9,892 bases of DNA from Clostridia bacterium (GTDB taxonomy: Bacteria; Bacillota; Clostridia; Oscillospirales; Acutalibacteraceae): contig JAGBSU010000144.1 in assembly GCA_017631705.1 (NCBI GenBank), forward strand, positions 1 through 9,892. The letters run 5' to 3'. The position numbers and the translations under genes were made by a program. Shown in pieces: positions 6,090 to 9,892 of the stretch. The notes below the pieces were generated by a model. It ran no database searches and was not told the origin of the DNA. It was given only the letters and a program-made list of their open reading frames with translations. The first letter of the stretch is position 1. Every line of letters starts with the position of its first letter.

Positions 6090-7223
6090 ATGGCAACGGA
6101 AAAACGTGATTATTATGAAGTGCTCGGTTTGCAAAAAGGTGCCGCCGAGAGCGAAATAAAAAAAGCCTTTCGTCAGATGGCCAAAAAGTACCATCCCGAT
6201 TTACATCCGGGCGACAAAGAAGCAGAAGCCAAGTTTAAAGAAGTAAACGAGGCGTATGAAGTGTTGTCGGATGCTGACAAAAAGGCACGGTATGACCAAT
6301 TCGGGCATGCCGGTACCGATCCGAACTTCGGTGGCGGTGGCGGATATGGTGGTTGGGGTGCACAGGATTTTGATTTCGGAGATATTTTTTCTTCGTTTTT
6401 CGGCGGCGGCGGTCGCCGTTCAAATCCAAACGCACCTCGCAGGGGCAGTGATGTCGCCGCAAGCGTGATTATTTCTTTTGAAGAAGCGGCAAAGGGCTGT
6501 AAAAAGCAGGTGCCGATTCATGTGGTGGAAACCTGCCGTACCTGCGGCGGATCCGGTGCAGCAAAAGGCACATCCGCATCCACTTGCCCGGTGTGTCACG
6601 GTACCGGGCAAGAGGCACGGCAACAACGGACACCGTTTGGGGTGATTCAAACACAATCGGTTTGTTCACGCTGTCGCGGAAAAGGCAAAATTATTGAAAA
6701 ACCGTGTTCCGATTGCAACGGTGTAGGACAGGTACGTGTTTCTTCGACGGTTGGAGTTAATATTCCTGCCGGTATCAACGACGGACAAGTGCTTACCGTT
6801 CGCGGAAAAGGAAACAGCGGTGTAAACGGCGGACCTGCCGGCGATTTGGAATTACAAGTATCGGTGCGTCCACACCCGATTTTTGAACGCGACGGTTACG
6901 ATTTGTTATGCGAATTACCGTTGACATTTTCGCAATTGGCATTGGGTGCGGAAATTCAAATTCCCACATTGGACGGAAAAGTTCCTTATACCATCAAAGA
7001 AGGAACACAGCCGAACGATATTATCCGCTTGAAGGGTAAGGGTGTGGTGTACTTAAACGGACGTGGTAACGGCGATTTGATTGCGCGTGTTACGGTGGAA
7101 GTGCCCAAAAGCCTTTCTGCAAAACAAAAAGAACTCCTACAAGCGTTTGAAGAATCCTTGGGCGAAAAGAATTATCAAAAGCGTAAGAGTTTTTTTGACA
7201 AGGTGAAAGACGCGTTCAACTGA
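6090..7223 (+). CDS. dnaJ: Chaperone protein DnaJ (Hsp40, type I)
   Basis: Co-chaperone that delivers substrates to DnaK and stimulates its ATPase. The 377 residues show the full type I layout. The J-domain (about 5-70) carries the HPD motif at 35-37. A Gly/Phe-rich region follows (about 71-118). The zinc-binding region has four CxxCxGxG repeats beginning at Cys149, Cys166, Cys192 and Cys206. C-terminal substrate-binding domains with VNIPAGINDGQ and RGKGN complete it, ending SFFDKVKDAFN. The ATG at 6090 is preceded by GGGGGAGAGG (6075-6084). It is the last chaperone gene of the operon. B. subtilis continues with prmA and a methyltransferase here, which are absent, so the downstream context differs. 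Confidence 0.97.
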   Translation: MATEKRDYYEVLGLQKGAAESEIKKAFRQMAKKYHPDLHPGDKEAEAKFKEVNEAYEVLSDADKKARYDQFGHAGTDPNFGGGGGYGGWGAQDFDFGDIFSSFFGGGGRRSNPNAPRRGSDVAASVIISFEEAAKGCKKQVPIHVVETCRTCGGSGAAKGTSASTCPVCHGTGQEARQQRTPFGVIQTQSVCSRCRGKGKIIEKPCSDCNGVGQVRVSSTVGVNIPAGINDGQVLTVRGKGNSGVNGGPAGDLELQVSVRPHPIFERDGYDLLCELPLTFSQLALGAEIQIPTLDGKVPYTIKEGTQPNDIIRLKGKGVVYLNGRGNGDLIARVTVEVPKSLSAKQKELLQAFEESLGEKNYQKRKSFFDKVKDAFN

Positions 7224-7241
7224 TTTATAGTTGCGTTTTTT
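7206..7241 (+). terminator. Candidate weak terminator at the end of dnaJ
   Basis: CAACT (7217-7221) pairs with AGTTG (7229-7233) around a 7-base loop. The stem extends outward through AAAGACG (7206-7212) with CGTTTTT (7234-7240), leaving a 4-base bulge (7213-7216). Six T follow at 7236-7241. The bulge and modest GC content make it weak. It overlaps the dnaJ stop codon and the -35 box of the next gene's promoter. Confidence 0.35.
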
Positions 7242-7259
7242 GATTTGGTTTGTTATACT
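7231..7259 (+). promoter_or_regulatory. Extended -10 promoter of the AI-2E family gene
   Basis: TTGCGT at 7231-7236, a 17-base spacer, then TATACT at 7254-7259 (5 of 6). TG at 7251-7252 forms an extended -10 element, which compensates for the weak -35. The start would be near 7266, giving a leader of only about 18 bases ending in the ribosome site. Confidence 0.65.
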
Positions 7260-7269
7260 GATTTACAGC

Positions 7270-7278
7270 GGAGGTGAT
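7270..7278 (+). promoter_or_regulatory. Ribosome binding site deciding the AI-2E family gene start
   Basis: GGAGGTGAT is an almost full-length anti-Shine-Dalgarno match. The GTG at 7284 lies 5 bases after it (9 bases after GGAGG), while an in-frame TTG at 7278 overlaps it. The GTG is therefore the start. Confidence 0.8.
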
Positions 7279-7283
7279 TGCGC

Positions 7284-8423
7284 GTGAAAACTAAGAAAAA
7301 TTTTGCACAATGGATATCCCTTTTCCTAATAGGGGTCGCTTTGATTATCGTTTATAAAGTTTTTGATAATCTAGGACAAATCGGGAATCTTATCAGCAAA
7401 GTTTTTTCGATACTTACACCCTTTGTGGTGGGTTTTGCATTTGCCTTTGTGCTGTATAGTCCGGTAAATTGGATAGAACAGCGCCTACTTCGTTTTAAGA
7501 GTAAGTTTTTTATAAAAGCGGCACGGCCGTTAGCGGTGACAATTACTTATTTGCTCACTTTGGGCTTGCTGGCATTACTGTTTTATATTGCCGTGCCGGC
7601 ATTGATTTCCGCCGTGGCAGAGTTTGTCAGCAATGTTCCTGCGTATTATGAAAAGGTTATAGGTTTTATTAACGACCGCACGCATCCGGGAAGCTTTTTG
7701 GAAAGCCTGGATTTACAGCAACGAGCGAAAGAGGTTTATGCTTTCTTACAAGAGCAGGTGACGGTAGACCGTATTTTATCGTATTTGAGCGGCGTGCTTA
7801 ACTTTACCTCATCCGTGGTTGAAGTTGTGATGGCGTTTATTGTTTCGGTTTATATGTTGTTAGGCCGCGAATCGTTGTTTTCTGCCACCAAAGCCGTGGT
7901 TGGTTTGTTTTTTAAGCCAAAGACCATTGACTTTTTCTCCACCTATGCGCATAAAACCGCTAAAATTTTCTACAATTATTTTTACAGTCAATTGCTGGAC
8001 GCTTTGGTGGTCGGTGTGTTGGCAACCATCGGTTTTCTGTTGGCAAGAATGCCAAACGCGGCGGTAATGGGAACATTTTTGGGACTTATGAATATGATAC
8101 CGTATTTCGGAGCACTTATCGGTGGTGTGTTGGCGGTGCTGATTGCGTTACTATCCGGTAATTTCTACGGTGCCCTGTTTGTGGGAATTTATATCTTAGC
8201 GATGCAACAAATCGACGCCAATATCATTCAGCCACGTATTGTCGGTCAAACTGTCGGCATTAAAGCCATCTATGTGTTGCTGGGCATTACTGTAGGCGGG
8301 GGATTGTTTGGTTTTTGGGGAGTATTTCTCGGAGCACCGTTTATTGCGGTTGTTCAGATGTTCATTACCGATTACATTAACTATCGCAACCAAAAAGCAA
8401 AGGTTTTGAAAAAAGAAGTATAG
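7284..8423 (+). CDS. AI-2E family transporter (UPF0118/PerM-like membrane protein)
   Basis: Polytopic membrane protein of the family named for E. coli TqsA (autoinducer-2 exporter). Members also include proteins proposed to act in ion or alkali transport, so the substrate here is unknown. From GTG 7284 it is 379 residues, normal for the family. Hydrophobic segments lie at roughly 10-27, 40-60, 80-105, 170-190 and 235-253. Several more follow from about 260 onward. Family landmarks include NMIPYFGALIGG (PYFG at 273-276), the QQIDANIIQPRIVG stretch and a Gly-rich final membrane region (GGGLFGFWGVFLGAPF). A soluble segment at about 110-165 separates the third and fourth membrane segments. It has its own promoter and a strong terminator, so it is probably a single-gene unit, although read-through from dnaJ is possible. 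Confidence 0.92.
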   Translation: MKTKKNFAQWISLFLIGVALIIVYKVFDNLGQIGNLISKVFSILTPFVVGFAFAFVLYSPVNWIEQRLLRFKSKFFIKAARPLAVTITYLLTLGLLALLFYIAVPALISAVAEFVSNVPAYYEKVIGFINDRTHPGSFLESLDLQQRAKEVYAFLQEQVTVDRILSYLSGVLNFTSSVVEVVMAFIVSVYMLLGRESLFSATKAVVGLFFKPKTIDFFSTYAHKTAKIFYNYFYSQLLDALVVGVLATIGFLLARMPNAAVMGTFLGLMNMIPYFGALIGGVLAVLIALLSGNFYGALFVGIYILAMQQIDANIIQPRIVGQTVGIKAIYVLLGITVGGGLFGFWGVFLGAPFIAVVQMFITDYINYRNQKAKVLKKEV

Positions 8424-8434
8424 ACGATATAGAG

Positions 8435-8474
8435 GGTGCGGAGGAAAATCATTTGATTTTCCTCCGCACCTTTT
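8435..8474 (+). terminator. Strong intrinsic terminator of the AI-2E family gene
   Basis: A perfect 16-bp stem (8435-8450 with 8455-8470), GC-rich at the base, encloses the loop ATTT and is followed by TTTT then AT. It works mainly on the plus strand. The convergent gene's stop codon (8475-8473) overlaps its T-tract, so that transcript also ends in this hairpin, but the minus-strand side has no U-run after the stem. Confidence 0.9.
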
Positions 8475-9546
8475 ATATGAACTGAAGTTTCAGTTGCTGT
8501 GTAATTTCATCGACAATATTCCAATCGGTAGCGGCGGCATAGAGAGTTTCCAATCGGTCGTGAACCTCTTTGGCTGCCGCCGAATACTGCACGGCTTCTT
8601 GTATTAGTTCCTCTGCCGCGCGGGCTTGAAACCGCAAACGGTTTTTGGTTTCGCGTAGCGTTTCGGCATCTAAAAAGCGAGAAACATGTATGCGGCGAAA
8701 AACAGGGAAATCAACCGGGTGAAAGCGATTGGATGTCAAAAAAGCAACACCGATATCCGGCAAGAGTAAATGTTCGGCTCCTTTGTTGGGAAACAAGGGG
8801 CACGGACAAACAATACAGCGCTGACCGTCTGCCAATGCGATTTTTCGAAGTTCTTCTAATAAAGCAGTTGCAGTTGCTCCGTATTCGTCGTTTATAGCAT
8901 AAATGCGTGGGCAAAGTGCTCCGACGGTACCGGATAAAAACAAAACGCCTTCTGCGGTGACTGCACTGATAAAGCGTGTTTCTTCCGTTCCGGTTTCCTC
9001 TACGGCATCCCACTCGGTTTTTGCCAATTGTTTGGCGGTTTTTCGAATCTTTTCAAGGTTCATGACAGTCGTTTCCGTTCGGCGATTATCCGCAAGCAAG
9101 GATTGTGCTGACAACAAAGCCTCTCGTGAGCGTGCATGAAGAGCCGTGTTTTCTTCGGTGAGAGAGTAAATTTCCGAAGCATTTTTTCTTAATTTGTGAT
9201 TGTCGGAAGATAAGAACAGCGGGATGATTTCCTCGGTGGCACCCCAACAAGTCGGTTCGATAACATGCGGTGCGGTGCCGTCGATAAACAGACATTTTTG
9301 CTTTGGCAGGCGAAGAGCATCCAAAGAAGAGGGGTCTGCCGAACAACAAAACACCTCGGCGTCTGCATCGTCAAATTGTTTATAGAGCGAGCGAAGTAGC
9401 GAGGATTTGCCTGTGCCGGGACCACCTTTCAAAACATAGGTATGCCAATTGTTTTTAGGGGCATATAATATATGTGCGGTGCTGATAAAACCGGTAGGGG
9501 AATTTACTCCTAAAAAATAGCGTATCGATGCATCGGGAAGTGCCAT
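8473..9546 (-). CDS. Tandem P-loop ATPase-like protein (PRK06851-like), second P-loop degenerate
   Basis: Uncharacterised protein of 357 residues resembling the PRK06851 family of Firmicutes. Family assignment is from recognition of YVLKGGPGTGKSS, CSADPxSLDA and DGTAPHVIEP; no cellular role is known to me. The first half has a complete Walker A, GGPGTGKSS at 41-49, and a Walker B-like strand CLFIDG at 85-90. A helical, probably coiled segment spans about 112-180. The second half repeats the layout: FISAVTAEG (192-200) matches FLGVNSPTG (11-19), and IYAINDEYGATATA (215-228) lies where the first half has its P-loop. LLLPDIGVAFLTSN then matches the RLPKQKCLFIDG segment. The second P-loop has Ala226 in place of the essential Lys, so only the first site should bind ATP. 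AAAGGAGGG lies 6 bases before the ATG. The protein is cytoplasmic, with no membrane segment. Confidence 0.85.
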   Translation of the reverse strand: MALPDASIRYFLGVNSPTGFISTAHILYAPKNNWHTYVLKGGPGTGKSSLLRSLYKQFDDADAEVFCCSADPSSLDALRLPKQKCLFIDGTAPHVIEPTCWGATEEIIPLFLSSDNHKLRKNASEIYSLTEENTALHARSREALLSAQSLLADNRRTETTVMNLEKIRKTAKQLAKTEWDAVEETGTEETRFISAVTAEGVLFLSGTVGALCPRIYAINDEYGATATALLEELRKIALADGQRCIVCPCPLFPNKGAEHLLLPDIGVAFLTSNRFHPVDFPVFRRIHVSRFLDAETLRETKNRLRFQARAAEELIQEAVQYSAAAKEVHDRLETLYAAATDWNIVDEITQQLKLQFI

Positions 9547-9568
9547 AAAAAACCCTCCTTTGCTTTTC

Positions 9569-9600
9569 AGTATATTCCAAAATCAAAAGAGGGGTGTCAA
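9569..9600 (-). promoter_or_regulatory. Candidate promoter of the tandem P-loop gene
   Basis: On the minus strand TTGACA (9600-9595) precedes TATACT (9574-9569), but the spacer is 20 bases. A shifted -10 (AATATA, 9576-9571) would give 18 bases with a poorer match. It lies in the 66-base gap after the sugar transferase stop, and no terminator hairpin is seen in that gap. Transcription may therefore also continue from upstream. Confidence 0.4.
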
Positions 9601-9612
9601 CAAAAGTTTGGA

Positions 9613-9892
9613 CTACTCGGCATGACCTTCGCGGATTCCTTCACGCCGCAACACACATTTTACCGTATGAAGAAGAATGTATATGTCCAAACAAAAACAA
9701 CAGCGGTGAGCGTATAGGGCATCATAACGAGACTTGGCAATGACATCGAGTGTGTCCCTGCCGCGTATTTGTGCCAAACCGGTAATGCCCGGTCGTACAC
9801 GGGAAGCACCGTTGCGACGCCGCAAAGCCAACAATATTTTTTCTGACGGAATAACCGGACGAGGACCGACAAAACTCATATCCCCTTTTAAC
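9613..9892 (-). CDS. Bacterial sugar transferase, C-terminal part (cut by window edge)
   Basis: C-terminal piece of a polyprenyl-phosphate sugar-1-phosphate transferase (bacterial sugar transferase family), which starts exopolysaccharide, capsule or glycan assembly on the membrane lipid carrier. The frame is open to the edge and its first visible residues read LKGDMSFVGPRPVIPSE, the classic family motif. The Met at 9879 is therefore internal and the start lies beyond 9892. RVRPGITGLAQIRGRDTLD and YDALY...LDIYILLHTVKCVL follow, as in the family. The catalytic Asp-Glu pair lies further N-terminal and is not visible. An oddity is CCFC (codons at 9691-9702), where relatives usually have an Asn-Trp-Ser-type segment before LDxxI. 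Which sugar is used cannot be told. Confidence 0.9.
   Translation of the reverse strand, partial: LKGDMSFVGPRPVIPSEKILLALRRRNGASRVRPGITGLAQIRGRDTLDVIAKSRYDALYAHRCCFCLDIYILLHTVKCVLRREGIREGHAE

Noticed and set aside
6321..6420. GGC/GGT-rich repeats in dnaJ that could suggest a microsatellite
   Set aside because: They encode the normal Gly/Phe-rich linker of type I DnaJ.
6534..6731. Four repeated Cys-x-x-Cys-x-Gly-x-Gly units as a novel repeat domain
   Set aside because: This is the standard DnaJ zinc-binding region.
1..9892. CRISPR array, tRNA or rRNA genes, insertion sequences, phage or toxin-antitoxin genes
   Set aside because: I found no regularly spaced direct repeats, cloverleaf-like sequences, terminal inverted repeats with a transposase, or paired small genes. 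The window reads as core chromosome.

Overview
This is a 9.9 kb stretch of ordinary-looking chromosome from a low-to-mid GC Gram-positive bacterium, most likely a member of Clostridia (an Oscillospiraceae/Ruminococcaceae-type anaerobe). The reasons are the hrcA-grpE-dnaK-dnaJ gene order under a perfect CIRCE operator, strong AGGAGG-type ribosome binding sites, a CwlD-type amidase next to radA, and sigma-A promoters close to consensus. The lineage call is inference; the gene identities are well supported.

Layout, left to right. (1) Positions 1-1935, plus strand: the C-terminal part of a CwlD-like N-acetylmuramoyl-L-alanine amidase, then complete radA, 12 bases apart and probably one transcript, ended by a perfect 17-bp hairpin at 1934-1971. 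(2) 1979-2233, minus strand: a small conserved-looking protein of unknown function, convergent with radA, sharing that terminator and driven by a promoter with perfect consensus -35 and -10 boxes. (3) 2234-2563: a 330-base divergent regulatory region with the small gene's promoter, a possible extra promoter, and the sigma-A promoter plus CIRCE operator of the heat-shock operon. (4) 2564-7223, plus strand: hrcA, grpE, dnaK and dnaJ, with an imperfect hairpin between grpE and dnaK and a strong hairpin between dnaK and dnaJ that may set relative expression. (5) 7284-8423, plus strand: an AI-2E-family (UPF0118/PerM-like) membrane protein with its own extended -10 promoter, closed by a strong terminator. 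(6) 8473-9546, minus strand: a tandem P-loop ATPase-like protein resembling the uncharacterised PRK06851 family; its second P-loop has lost the Walker A lysine. (7) 9613-9892, minus strand: the C-terminal end of a polyprenyl-phosphate sugar-1-phosphate transferase, cut by the window edge.

How the genes work together: HrcA binds CIRCE and represses its own operon. GrpE is the nucleotide exchange factor and DnaJ the J-domain co-chaperone of DnaK, so region 4 is a self-regulated chaperone module. RadA acts in recombinational repair. The amidase and the sugar transferase act at the cell envelope, but nothing visible links them to each other.

I see no tRNA, rRNA, CRISPR array, insertion sequence, phage gene or convincing new multi-gene system. 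The points most worth a second look are the strongly promoted unknown small gene beside the heat-shock operon, the asymmetric tandem ATPase, the unusual DnaK C-terminus, and the hairpins inside the chaperone operon.
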